Positions 1 to 6,112 of a DNA stretch of 6,777 bases are shown here, in pieces. Made by a program: the position numbers and the translations under genes. A model generated the notes under the pieces. It did no database searches. It was not told the DNA's origin and saw only the letters and a list, made by a program, of their open reading frames with translations. Location: NCBI GenBank assembly GCA_016762975.1, contig JAESUV010000132.1, positions 1 through 6,777 of the forward strand, given 5' to 3'. This DNA comes from Gammaproteobacteria bacterium (GTDB lineage Bacteria > Pseudomonadota > Gammaproteobacteria > Pseudomonadales > Pseudohongiellaceae). Every line of letters begins with the position of its first letter. The stretch's first letter is position 1.

Positions 1-17
1 TTTTCTGGATTGGTACG

Positions 18-46
18 AGATGCCATAGGTTCAATGTATGGCATCT
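18..46. repeat. 10-bp inverted repeat at the end of the phosphodiesterase fragment
   Basis: AGATGCCATA (18-27) and TATGGCATCT (37-46) are perfect reverse complements around a 9-nt loop. The right arm overlaps the stop codon of the phosphodiesterase fragment (45-47). As RNA from the minus strand it would form a stable hairpin just after the gene, but no U-tract follows on either strand. It is therefore not a standard intrinsic terminator; it could be a 3'-end stabilising or processing hairpin. Confidence 0.55.
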
Positions 47-605
47 ATTCAGGATCGAAACCCTCAAAGGTGATTTGATCGCAATATTTATAAGCTTTTT
101 TTGCCTGCTCTGATGATTTCACAGTCCAGCATATGACGGGCACCTTTTTGAAGCGTTGTATAAACGCTATTGGGCGGCTTGGAAAATCCCTGATATTAAA
201 CGACACAAAGTCTGGCTTGGTTCTTGGCCAATGCAAAAAATTGCTGAGAACAAGGCGCCGAAACCAACTCATATCGGGCTTCTTTCCGTCATTCACGAAA
301 TACTCGGCAACAATACCGTTGGTGACCCAAGGCACCCATTTCTGCATAGCAGCCACGAGATGGGGGTCAAATGACATTGTGGCCACGGGCCCGCTATAGC
401 TGCTTAGCTCCTCGGCTACCTTCAATGCCAATCCCAAATCCTTGCTGAAGCGGCTTTTTAATTCAATGAATAGCGGAACGCTGCCATTGACCTGCTGCAA
501 CAGCTCTCCCAATGTTTGAATTCTCTCATTGCAGTTCTTCAGTTTTAGTGCCTTCAAGTCAGCCAGAGTATGCTGATGAACAAAGCCCGTTCCGTCAGTT
601 AGACG
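45..605 (-). pseudogene. glycerophosphodiester phosphodiesterase, N-terminally truncated
   Basis: This is the C-terminal part of a GDPD-family enzyme, which hydrolyses glycerophosphodiesters to glycerol-3-phosphate and an alcohol in a TIM barrel. Recognisable pieces in order are a LTDGTG stretch (602-585) with LADLKALKL after it, then PLFIELKS with the metal-binding Glu, the MSFDP strand, the CWTV strand, and the C-terminal QITFEGFDP. About 180 residues remain of a usual 240-260. The missing N-terminus should carry the HR pair, the E-x-D metal ligands and the catalytic HD, so an active enzyme is not expected. No proper start is visible; the first possible codon is a TTG at 557 that lies inside the conserved domain and has no good ribosome-binding site. 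Family similarity begins exactly where the upstream lolC homology ends, which points to a rearrangement junction. The family call is confident; non-functionality is inference. Confidence 0.8.
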
Positions 606-1483
606 ACAACCATAACCAAGGTAGAGACAATATTCACAGCCCCCACCACCACTATCATCAAAAGCATGAAACTGGTAAGTACCTTCTCCATACGCAGCGC
701 ATTAAACAAGCTCGCCTGCGCCTCATCCCATGACTGCACGCTCAAGTCAGGGTAATCGGCAAACAAGTCTACCGCGATCGCCTTGGCATTAAACACGTCA
801 TCTACTCGCAGTCTAAGCCGCAACTGTGACGCGGAATTTTTTGCAAATAATTGTTGTGCCTGAGCCAAGTTTATTAATGCAGTATCGCTATTACCGTAGG
901 CACCAAAATCGGCGTAGCCGACAACGGTAAACCCTTCCGTGTCGGCAAGATTCCGGGCCAGTAAGCTGCCCAAGGCCGTAACCGAAAGATCTGCGCTACT
1001 GCCGTATATACCTAAACTACCCGCGAGTTGTGCGCCCAGTATGATGCCGTTTTCTGTCTCGGAAAGCGCCATGAACAAATCTCTATAGCGAGAACTAGGA
1101 TTGTCGACCACGTCGGCTTCGAGCGCCCCATCGACACCGCGCAGGCTGACGAAGCGATTGTTTCCTTGGTACAGAATATTTGCTTCACCCTCGATATAGG
1201 GTGCGGCTGAAATTACGTTGGGGGAGCTGAGCGCAATATTAGCGAGTTCATTCCAGTGGGTCGTCACTCTATCGCCTGCGACCGTGACATGGGGAACAGA
1301 CTTCAGCGCATCGGCGCGCAGCGTATCGATAGAACCGTTCATTACGGACAGCGCGACGATCAGAATCATTACGCCTAGGCTTACACCGAGCATAGAAATT
1401 AAAGAGACAAAAGAGAGAAAGAAATTCCGCTTCCTAGCCAGGGTGTAGCGCAAACCCACGAATACAGAAAATGGCTTTTGCAT
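599..1483 (-). pseudogene. lolC: LolC/LolE-type lipoprotein-releasing permease, C-terminally truncated
   Basis: This is the N-terminal 294 residues of a LolC/LolE inner-membrane permease. With the LolD ATPase, such proteins extract outer-membrane lipoproteins and pass them to LolA. Residues 1-20 have the family start (FVGLRYTLARKRN), about 21-48 form the first membrane helix ending in LSVMNG, and about 50-265 are the MacB-like periplasmic domain with the RGVDG and GIILG motifs. Residues 268-294 start the FtsX-like domain (LRMEKVL, then a helix with NIVSTLVMVV). Family members are about 410-420 residues long and continue with DK..DIAILRTLGA and two more membrane helices. Here a TAA stop (599-601) falls at the end of the second helix and phosphodiesterase sequence follows. 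No lolD or lolE is in the window. The ATG at 1483 is supported by AAGG seven bases upstream. The product could be made but should not form a working transporter. LolC and LolE cannot be separated securely from this fragment. Confidence 0.85.
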
Positions 1484-1507
1484 GGGCTAACCTTGTTGGA
1501 ATCAGAT

Positions 1508-1541
1508 CGAAATTCTTAATTAGGTGCGAAATTCTTAATTA
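1508..1541. repeat. 15-bp direct repeat, two copies at a 19-bp period
   Basis: CGAAATTCTTAATTA occurs at 1508-1522 and again at 1527-1541, separated by GGTG. The pair lies in the 126-bp gap between the recombinase stop and the lolC start, on the promoter side of lolC, and an 8-bp palindrome (CTACGTAG, 1551-1558) follows. Such a short iterated pair may be a protein-binding site (lolC operator or recombinase accessory site) or a small duplication. No sigma70 promoter with good spacing could be read here for lolC. Confidence 0.6.
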
Positions 1542-1586
1542 AATTCAAAACTACGTAGCTCGGTATTGCTCGTAAAACAACCAAGA

Positions 1587-1618
1587 CACGCGTTCAATAA
1601 GTAGAGTTGCTACGCGTG
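1587..1618 (-). terminator. inverted repeat at recombinase 3' end, possible weak terminator
   Basis: CACGCGT (1587-1593) and ACGCGTG (1612-1618) form 7-bp arms around an 18-nt loop, overlapping the recombinase stop codon (1610-1612). In the minus-strand transcript the stem is followed by UCUUGGUUGUUUU, which is U-rich but interrupted. It may act as a weak intrinsic terminator between the recombinase and lolC; an operator is an alternative. Confidence 0.3.
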
Positions 1619-2281
1619 GCGCTGCAAGAGCCTCTGCACAGTCTTGAAACTGATAGGCATTACTGGCGTCGATACTTCACTGGAAATAGCCCGCAGTGAT
1701 TTGCCCTGTTTCTTCAACTCAACAATTCTACGTAGCACTCTCTGCTCCATAGGATTCTCAATGAGTCGACCATTCTCATGAATCATATAACCAAATGGAC
1801 GACTACCGCCAAGATAACGGCCCTGCTTTCTTTGCCGCTGCTTAACGCCCTTAATGCGCTCCGCAGACTTACGCTTCTCTAACGCACTAAACAGCACGGT
1901 AACCGATGCAAAATTTACGTTGAGCTGCGCATCGGTAATATCGCCACCGAGCTCAACAATGTGCAGCTGAACAGACTTCTCTTTCAACTTCTGCACCAGC
2001 TTAATCACTTCGTGACTTGAGCTACAAATGCGTTCGAGCCGGCTGCACAGAATCACATCACCTGGGACTAATAGACTCATCAATCGCTTCCCCGAATCGC
2101 GGCGTTCGAACTCTTGATTCCAATTGCAATTCGAGTCTTTTAGCGTCTCCGTCATAAACCAACTCTGGAGTAGGCAGTAGGTTTGTATGGCCAGCATTTC
2201 TGGCTCTAAGATTGCGGCTAGCTCATCGTTCTCGAGCGACGCTTCCAGCTCAGAAGTCCGGCAGTAGGAATAAATAGTCAT
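1610..2281 (-). CDS. serine recombinase (resolvase/invertase family) with small C-terminal HTH
   Basis: This 223-residue small serine recombinase would cut and rejoin DNA through a 5'-phosphoserine link. The N-terminal catalytic domain (about 1-145) starts with YSYCRTS, placing R8 and the nucleophile S10 at the positions known from gamma-delta resolvase. Next come PGDVI (73-77), RLERICSSS (81-89), the LGGDIT strand (111-116) and the helix SALEKRKSAERI (132-143). A linker with GRYLGG and RPFGY (154-165) and a C-terminal helix-turn-helix (about 178-222, with GKSLRAIS and TVQRLL) complete the family pattern. The usual LDRxxR motif reads LERICS here: the Asp is Glu83, and the second Arg, a conserved active-site residue, is replaced by Ser87. 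Activity is thus uncertain. The frame stays open up to 2404, but the ATG at 2281 is preferred because the family begins there and AGGGG lies 8 bases upstream. No partner transposase or phage gene is visible; inverted repeats in the leader may be its sites. Confidence 0.85.
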   Translation of the reverse strand: MTIYSYCRTSELEASLENDELAAILEPEMLAIQTYCLLQSWFMTETLKDSNCNWNQEFERRDSGKRLMSLLVPGDVILCSRLERICSSSHEVIKLVQKLKEKSVQLHIVELGGDITDAQLNVNFASVTVLFSALEKRKSAERIKGVKQRQRKQGRYLGGSRPFGYMIHENGRLIENPMEQRVLRRIVELKKQGKSLRAISSEVSTPVMPISFKTVQRLLQRHA

Positions 2282-2319
2282 TGATCTTGCCCCTAACAGC
2301 TTTGGTGGCCCGTTTTGTT

Positions 2320-2338
2320 GTTCAGCTAGCAGCTCAAC
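2320..2338. repeat. 19-bp imperfect palindrome in the recombinase leader
   Basis: GTTCAGCT-AGC-AGCTCAAC is an inverted repeat with 8-bp arms and one mismatch, 39 bp upstream of the preferred recombinase start. Its position would suit an autoregulatory operator or a recombinase subsite. It is the closest of three dyads in this leader. Confidence 0.45.
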
Positions 2339-2354
2339 GGTTACCACGTAGTAA

Positions 2355-2360
2355 ATTCTA
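2355..2360 (-). promoter_or_regulatory. possible -10 element for the recombinase
   Basis: On the minus strand TAGAAT matches the sigma70 -10 consensus at five of six positions. It would start transcription near 2348, upstream of the ATG at 2281 but inside the longer open frame, which again favours the shorter protein. No good -35 hexamer is found 16-18 bp upstream; the dyad at 2384-2399 lies close to where an activator or -35 contact would be. Weak evidence. Confidence 0.2.
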
Positions 2361-2383
2361 GTTTTGTTTTTATTCTTTTCTGC

Positions 2384-2399
2384 CCAGGGTCCACCCTGG
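2384..2399. repeat. 16-bp perfect dyad CCAGGGT-CC-ACCCTGG
   Basis: Seven-base arms are perfectly complementary around a 2-bp centre. No T-run follows on either strand in the direction that would make it a terminator. A tight dyad with a 2-bp centre is the geometry of a dimeric operator, and also of the crossover site of a serine recombinase, which cuts with a 2-bp stagger. It sits just upstream of the putative recombinase promoter. Confidence 0.5.
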
Positions 2400-2434
2400 A
2401 TCAACCGCTAGCATCTTACTTAAATTCTATGTTC

Positions 2435-2474
2435 TGCCAGTATCTTATTGATTTTTTGTGTCTTTGTACTGGCA
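2435..2474. repeat. 8-bp inverted repeat spanning 40 bp upstream of the recombinase
   Basis: TGCCAGTA (2435-2442) and TACTGGCA (2467-2474) are perfect inverted copies separated by 24 bp of T-rich sequence. This is the outermost of three dyads upstream of the recombinase. It could be a recombinase-bound accessory site or an operator with half-sites about three helical turns apart. Confidence 0.45.
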
Positions 2475-2699
2475 AAGCCACTGCGGCCGGTATTTTAAAC
2501 ACAGGGCTTTCGTTTTATCAAGCTGCGCAGCAGCGACACACTCCTAAGGCACAGTAGCGGCGTGCTCTCACTCAATCGCCTCACCGCAATCGGGTTAAAG
2601 CAGCGCTAGAAACGGATACACTAGCTACCAACGCAAACCGGAATGGTGGTGCAGGTTATTGTTTTTTTAAGTAAATTTGCTACAGACAAGGCTCATTAA

Positions 2700-2728
2700 T
2701 TGAGTCCAATAGACATTACTGTTATATT
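2700..2728 (+). promoter_or_regulatory. candidate sigma70 promoter
   Basis: TTGAGT (2700-2705), a 17-bp spacer and TATATT (2723-2728) match the sigma70 consensus at four and five of six positions. Transcription would begin near 2735. If used for rne it would give a leader of about 670 nt, longer than known rne leaders, so it may serve a small RNA or not be used. It overlaps the doubtful small ORF. Confidence 0.25.
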
Positions 2729-2858
2729 CCATCGCCATGCTTCCTCTAACTTTGTGTTCGAGGGTAGCGTCTGTAATCCAAAAGCGCCCTATTGCGCAGG
2801 ATACAGTGCATTGGAAGTCATCGGTAATTTGAGAGATTTTGTGAAGACCAATGGTTAA
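2700..2858 (+). CDS. possible small ORF, 52 residues, TTG start
   Basis: An open frame begins at a TTG with AAGG eight bases upstream and ends at TAA. The product would start MSPIDITVIFHRH, contains two Cys residues (VCNPKAPYCAGY) and ends LRDFVKTNG. I recognise no family. The composition is protein-like, but an open frame of this length occurs often by chance, the start is non-canonical, and the same bases also read as a sigma70-like promoter (TTGAGT, 17 bp, TATATT). A chance frame or a gene remnant is as likely as a real gene. Confidence 0.15.
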   Translation: MSPIDITVIFHRHASSNFVFEGSVCNPKAPYCAGYSALEVIGNLRDFVKTNG

Positions 2859-2879
2859 AACCTATTGGATCAAGCTCTC
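2831..2879. repeat. nested stem-loop over the small-ORF stop
   Basis: CCAATGGTT (2848-2856) pairs with AACC-T-ATTGG (2859-2868) with a single bulged T and a 2-nt spacer. GAGAG (2831-2835) can pair with CTCTC (2875-2879) to close an outer stem. No U-run follows. It could be part of a structured RNA or an imperfect dyad site. Confidence 0.4.
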
Positions 2880-3023
2880 CTGACGACAACCACATAGGGT
2901 CCGTGCCTTTAAGGGGCGACCACAGAGGCAGAATTACAGCTTCATAAGACTGATTTGCACCATTACAGGGCAATCAGCAGATAGCGAGAGAGACTGCTAA
3001 CCCATTTAACAGTTATTAAAAAT

Positions 3024-3040
3024 CATGACCCAAGGTCATG
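3024..3040. repeat. 17-bp dyad CATGACC-CAA-GGTCATG
   Basis: Seven-base perfect arms flank a 3-base centre, about 370 bp before the rne start. This is where a typical rne transcript would begin. It may be an operator or the first hairpin of the leader RNA. Confidence 0.45.
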
Positions 3041-3084
3041 GTGAGACAAACCGGATAAGTTTAGGAATTTAGTTTCGAACAAGG

Positions 3085-3122
3085 CAGCTGATGCTGCGCT
3101 GATATTCAGCTCTAATCAGCTG
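3085..3122 (+). promoter_or_regulatory. nested hairpin in the rne leader
   Basis: CAGCTGAT (3085-3092) pairs with ATCAGCTG (3115-3122), and inside that loop GCTGA (3098-3102) pairs with TCAGC (3106-3110) around TAT. The two stems stack into a branched hairpin about 285 nt upstream of the rne ATG. RNase E is known to control its own mRNA by cleavage guided by leader hairpins; assigning that role to this element is inference. Confidence 0.4.
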
Positions 3123-3315
3123 GGCAACGAAAGACAAAACTAAGTAATATTTTCAACAAAAACAATAGATTAACTGCAACATATAGCCTCGAGTAGGCGA
3201 TCAATTGAGCACAAGACAAGTCATAGCACGTCTATGGTTATTCTATATATTGTTAAAACGTTAAGAATTTGCTGTAGCTGAAGCTTAATCAATCCGATTT
3301 CGCCTCTTCGTTGCC

Positions 3316-3338
3316 CTCAACCACTACTCCACGTTGAG
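3316..3338 (+). promoter_or_regulatory. small hairpin close to the rne start
   Basis: CTCAAC (3316-3321) pairs with GTTGAG (3333-3338) around an 11-nt loop, 69 bases upstream of the rne ATG. It would lie within the rne leader RNA. The stem is short, so this is weak evidence on its own. Confidence 0.3.
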
Positions 3339-3406
3339 TCGTGCGCGCCCAACTCGATGATTTCCTCCTAAGCTTCTTATCTGGTTCAACGACAAGTGAA
3401 CCTATT

Positions 3407-6076
3407 ATGAAAAGAATGCTTATTAACGCAACGCAGGAAGAAGAACTCCGTGTTGCCCTAGTCGATGGTCAGAAACTCTACGACCTAGACATCGAAAACC
3501 GCACCCGCATCCAGAAGAAGGCAAATATCTATAGAGGCAAAGTGACTCGTGTAGAGCCTAGCCTTGAAGCTGCCTTTGTTGATTTTGGCGCTGATCGCCA
3601 CGGTTTCCTTCCATTGAAGGAAATATCCCGTCAATACTACGCCAAGGATGTTAAGAGCAAGAACCTCAAGGAACTGATCCCTGAAGGTACGCAGGTTATC
3701 GTTCAAGTCGAGAAGGAAGAGCGCGGCAACAAGGGCGCTGCCCTTACTACTTACATAAGCCTAGCCGGACGCTACCTAGTATTGATGCCCAACAACCCTA
3801 AGGCCGGCGGCATCTCTCGTCGTATCGAAGGCGATGAGCGCTCCGAATTACGCGAGACCCTGCGTGGCTTAGAAATTCCTGACGGCATGGGCATGATCGT
3901 GCGTACTGCCGGCGTCGGCAAGGCGCAGGAAGAATTGCAGTGGGACTTAGACTATTTATTAGCAGTTTGGCAGGCGATTCAAGAGGCAAGCACAACCAAA
4001 CAAGCTCCTTTCCTGATCTATCAGGAGAGCAATGTCATCATTCGCATGATCCGCGACTACCTACGCAAAGACATCGGCGAGGTACTTTTTGATACCAAGG
4101 AATCCTTCGAAGAGGCACTCACCTTCATCAAGCAAGTGATGCCGCAATACGAAAGCCGAATTAAGCTGTACGAGGACAAGCTCCCTCTCTTTAATCGCTA
4201 TCAGATCGAAGGCCAGATAGAGAGCGCCTTCGAGCGCGAAGTTAAACTTCCTGCAGGTGGCTCAGTAGTAATCGATCCAACCGAGGCGCTAATTTCTATA
4301 GACATCAACTCCTCACGGGCGACTCGCGGTGCCGACATCGAAGAGACTGCCTTGAACACAAACCTTGAGGCAGCTGACGAGATAGCACGGCAATTACGCC
4401 TACGAGACATGGGCGGCCTGGTTGTCATCGATTTTATCGACATGAATTCCAGCCGTAACCAACGTGAAGTAGAAAACAGAATGCGCGATGCGCTAGAGCC
4501 TGATCGTGCGCGAGTACAAGTCGGCCGCATCTCTCGCTTCGGGCTTCTCGAAATGTCACGACAACGACTACGCCCTTCGCTTGGCGAAACTAGCGGAATC
4601 GTTTGTCCACGATGCAGTGGACAAGGATCGATTCGCGATGTGGAATCATTGTGTCTTTCTATTTTAAGAATTTTGCAAGAAGAGGCAAACAAGCAGAAAT
4701 GTCAGGAAGTGCGAGCTACTGTTCCATTAGCGCTATCGTCTTACTTACTGAACGAGAAACGCGCAGGCCTTGCCGAGATCGAGGAACAAAGCGGAACGAA
4801 AGTTTCGATAATACCTAACCCCGAACTGCAAACGCCTCATTACGAAATTACCGCCGTGAACCAGCAGAGCGAAGTATATGAGGTAGACGTTACCGCTATC
4901 GCCGAGCCTACCCCGAATGCGAAGTCTAAGGACAAAGACGCACCGGCAGCACAGAAGCCAGCTGTAAGTAACCTATCTGCAAATCGCGCGCCTCCACCCC
5001 CACATGTGGAACCGAAGAAGCAAGGTTTCTTCGCGAAACTTTTTGCATCGCTATTTGGTTCCGCCGAAAAGAAAAAAGAACAACCTAAGAGGCGATCACA
5101 GAGCGGCAATCGCAATCGTTCACGAGGGAATTCGCGCAACCAGAGTCAACGTGGCCAGCAGTCGCGTGGCGGCAATCAACAGCGTAATGAGCAGCGCAGA
5201 GATCGCTCAGGAAAGTCTTCTAATCAAAATCAGCGACGCAACCAGCCGAACAAGAACAACGACGGCGGCAGGAATAAGTCTGATAACGAAAACTCGAACA
5301 AGCAGGATAACGTAGCGTCAACTGACAAGCCGGAACAAAATTCTGAGCAAAAGGCGCAACGTCGGCCAGCCAATAAGCGTCCGCGAAATTCCAATCAGCG
5401 CAGGCGTGGACCAAGGCCAGACCGGGCTAGAGAGACTACGGATGAGGCTGCGTCTAATCAACAGGCTACTCCAGCGGCAGAAATAGATGGCAATAAGGCC
5501 CCGCAGGAATCGACAGCCAATGGCAATCAGCAACCGCAGTCGAACCAGTCTGGCAACAGATCTAGAGGCGGCAGTCGTCGCAGCAACAGCTCCAATACAA
5601 ATGCTAACGAGAGTCCTGCTACAAATACAGCAAGCAGCTCGGAGACAGTAGTTCCTCAGAATGTTAAGCCAGCAGCATCGCCAGCCGTTGATAAGGTATC
5701 AGCAAGCCAGCCTTCTGCAGACATTCAAGCGAGCCCGAGAGCTGAGCCTACAAGCCCCGCTCCTGCAGCTGAGCCAAAACCTGCGCAAACAGGAGCTACT
5801 ACTCAGGCACCACGCGAAAACAACACAGCGCCGAAGCCTGCCGAAAAGCCTGCACAGCAACCACAGGCTGCGAGTGTGCCGGCAAAAGCTCAGACAGAGC
5901 CCAAAACTGTCGCACCTAAACCTGCTCCTGCTCCTAAACCTGCACAACAGAGCAAGCCCGAGCCAAGCAAGAAACCGGCTGCACCGGCGCCTGCTAAAGG
6001 TCGCGCCGCTAACGACCCACGCGAAATTAAACGTCGCGCAATGGCAGCTGAGAAAGAGCAGAATAAGGGAGAGTAG
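3407..6076 (+). CDS. rne: ribonuclease E
   Basis: This 889-residue endoribonuclease is the core of the RNA degradosome, which starts mRNA decay and processes rRNA and tRNA at the inner membrane. Residues 1-500 follow E. coli RNase E closely: the start MKRMLINATQ, an S1 domain (about 36-118, with F57 and F67), the 5'-sensor (G121, V125, R166, T167), the DNase I-like core with D299, N301 and D342 (matching E. coli D303, N305, D346), and the zinc-link C400-C403. In the tail, GFFAKLFASLFGS (540-552) is the membrane-targeting helix. Arginine-rich, RGG-containing stretches follow (about 561-611, 651-674, 718-725), then a Pro/Ala/Lys-rich linker and an end with NDPR (869-872), a short motif also known from Pseudomonas RNase E. 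The ATG at 3407 is chosen by homology although only a weak AAGTGA lies 7 bases upstream; the in-frame GTG at 3341 would add 22 non-conserved residues. Helicase and enolase binding sites cannot be identified by eye. Confidence 0.98.
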   Translation: MKRMLINATQEEELRVALVDGQKLYDLDIENRTRIQKKANIYRGKVTRVEPSLEAAFVDFGADRHGFLPLKEISRQYYAKDVKSKNLKELIPEGTQVIVQVEKEERGNKGAALTTYISLAGRYLVLMPNNPKAGGISRRIEGDERSELRETLRGLEIPDGMGMIVRTAGVGKAQEELQWDLDYLLAVWQAIQEASTTKQAPFLIYQESNVIIRMIRDYLRKDIGEVLFDTKESFEEALTFIKQVMPQYESRIKLYEDKLPLFNRYQIEGQIESAFEREVKLPAGGSVVIDPTEALISIDINSSRATRGADIEETALNTNLEAADEIARQLRLRDMGGLVVIDFIDMNSSRNQREVENRMRDALEPDRARVQVGRISRFGLLEMSRQRLRPSLGETSGIVCPRCSGQGSIRDVESLCLSILRILQEEANKQKCQEVRATVPLALSSYLLNEKRAGLAEIEEQSGTKVSIIPNPELQTPHYEITAVNQQSEVYEVDVTAIAEPTPNAKSKDKDAPAAQKPAVSNLSANRAPPPPHVEPKKQGFFAKLFASLFGSAEKKKEQPKRRSQSGNRNRSRGNSRNQSQRGQQSRGGNQQRNEQRRDRSGKSSNQNQRRNQPNKNNDGGRNKSDNENSNKQDNVASTDKPEQNSEQKAQRRPANKRPRNSNQRRRGPRPDRARETTDEAASNQQATPAAEIDGNKAPQESTANGNQQPQSNQSGNRSRGGSRRSNSSNTNANESPATNTASSSETVVPQNVKPAASPAVDKVSASQPSADIQASPRAEPTSPAPAAEPKPAQTGATTQAPRENNTAPKPAEKPAQQPQAASVPAKAQTEPKTVAPKPAPAPKPAQQSKPEPSKKPAAPAPAKGRAANDPREIKRRAMAAEKEQNKGE

Positions 6077-6090
6077 CTGAACTAAATAGA

Positions 6091-6112
6091 CGCTCGTTGA
6101 ATCAAACGAGCG
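6091..6112. repeat. stem-loop between rne stop and terminator
   Basis: CGCTCGTT (6091-6098) pairs with AACGAGCG (6105-6112) around a 6-nt loop, directly before the main terminator. There is no T-run of its own. It may protect the 3' end of the rne mRNA or strengthen termination. Confidence 0.6.

Larger units (their letters stand above)
2405..3406. other. about 1 kb region without a convincing gene, including the presumed rne leader
   Basis: No ORF of family-recognisable quality lies here on either strand. It contains the outer inverted repeat of the recombinase leader (2435-2474), a doubtful 52-codon ORF (2700-2858), a hairpin over that ORF's stop (2831-2879), and three further hairpins (3024-3040, 3085-3122, 3316-3338) in the last 400 bases before rne. 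The E. coli rne 5' UTR is about 360 nt long and mediates autoregulation, so a similar leader would begin near 3040. I found no strong promoter at the expected place. I looked for the N-terminus of rluC, the usual divergent neighbour of rne, and did not see it. Decayed gene remnants cannot be excluded. Confidence 0.6.

Noticed and set aside
1028..1448. Plus-strand open frames within lolC
   Set aside because: They are antisense to a clearly recognisable LolC reading frame and have no family similarity.
2282..2404. A 41-residue N-terminal extension of the recombinase to an ATG at 2404
   Set aside because: The family starts at the YSYCRTS segment, the ATG at 2281 has a good ribosome-binding site, and the extension has no family similarity and overlaps two dyads and a possible promoter.
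2848..2868. Integron attC-like site
   Set aside because: The stem contains GTTAAAA/AACC but not the GTTRRRY and RYYYAAC core sites in the right arrangement, and no integrase or cassette structure is present.
3364..3369. AGGAGG on the minus strand, a perfect Shine-Dalgarno sequence
   Set aside because: No ATG or GTG follows at a usable distance; the first TTG is 11 bases away and opens only 11 codons. A relic of a lost divergent gene is possible but cannot be shown.
3341..3406. A 22-residue extension of RNase E from a GTG
   Set aside because: RNase E proteins begin with MKRMLINAT; the upstream residues are not conserved and lie in the leader.
4201..4692. A 163-codon open frame on the minus strand inside rne
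   Set aside because: It lies fully inside the highly conserved catalytic part of rne, and its Arg/Ser-rich translation matches nothing; it is an antisense shadow.
5661..6080. A 139-codon frame overlapping the rne tail on the plus strand
   Set aside because: A frame-shifted reading of the low-complexity Pro/Ala/Lys tail, rich in Leu, Gln and Arg, with no recognisable domain.
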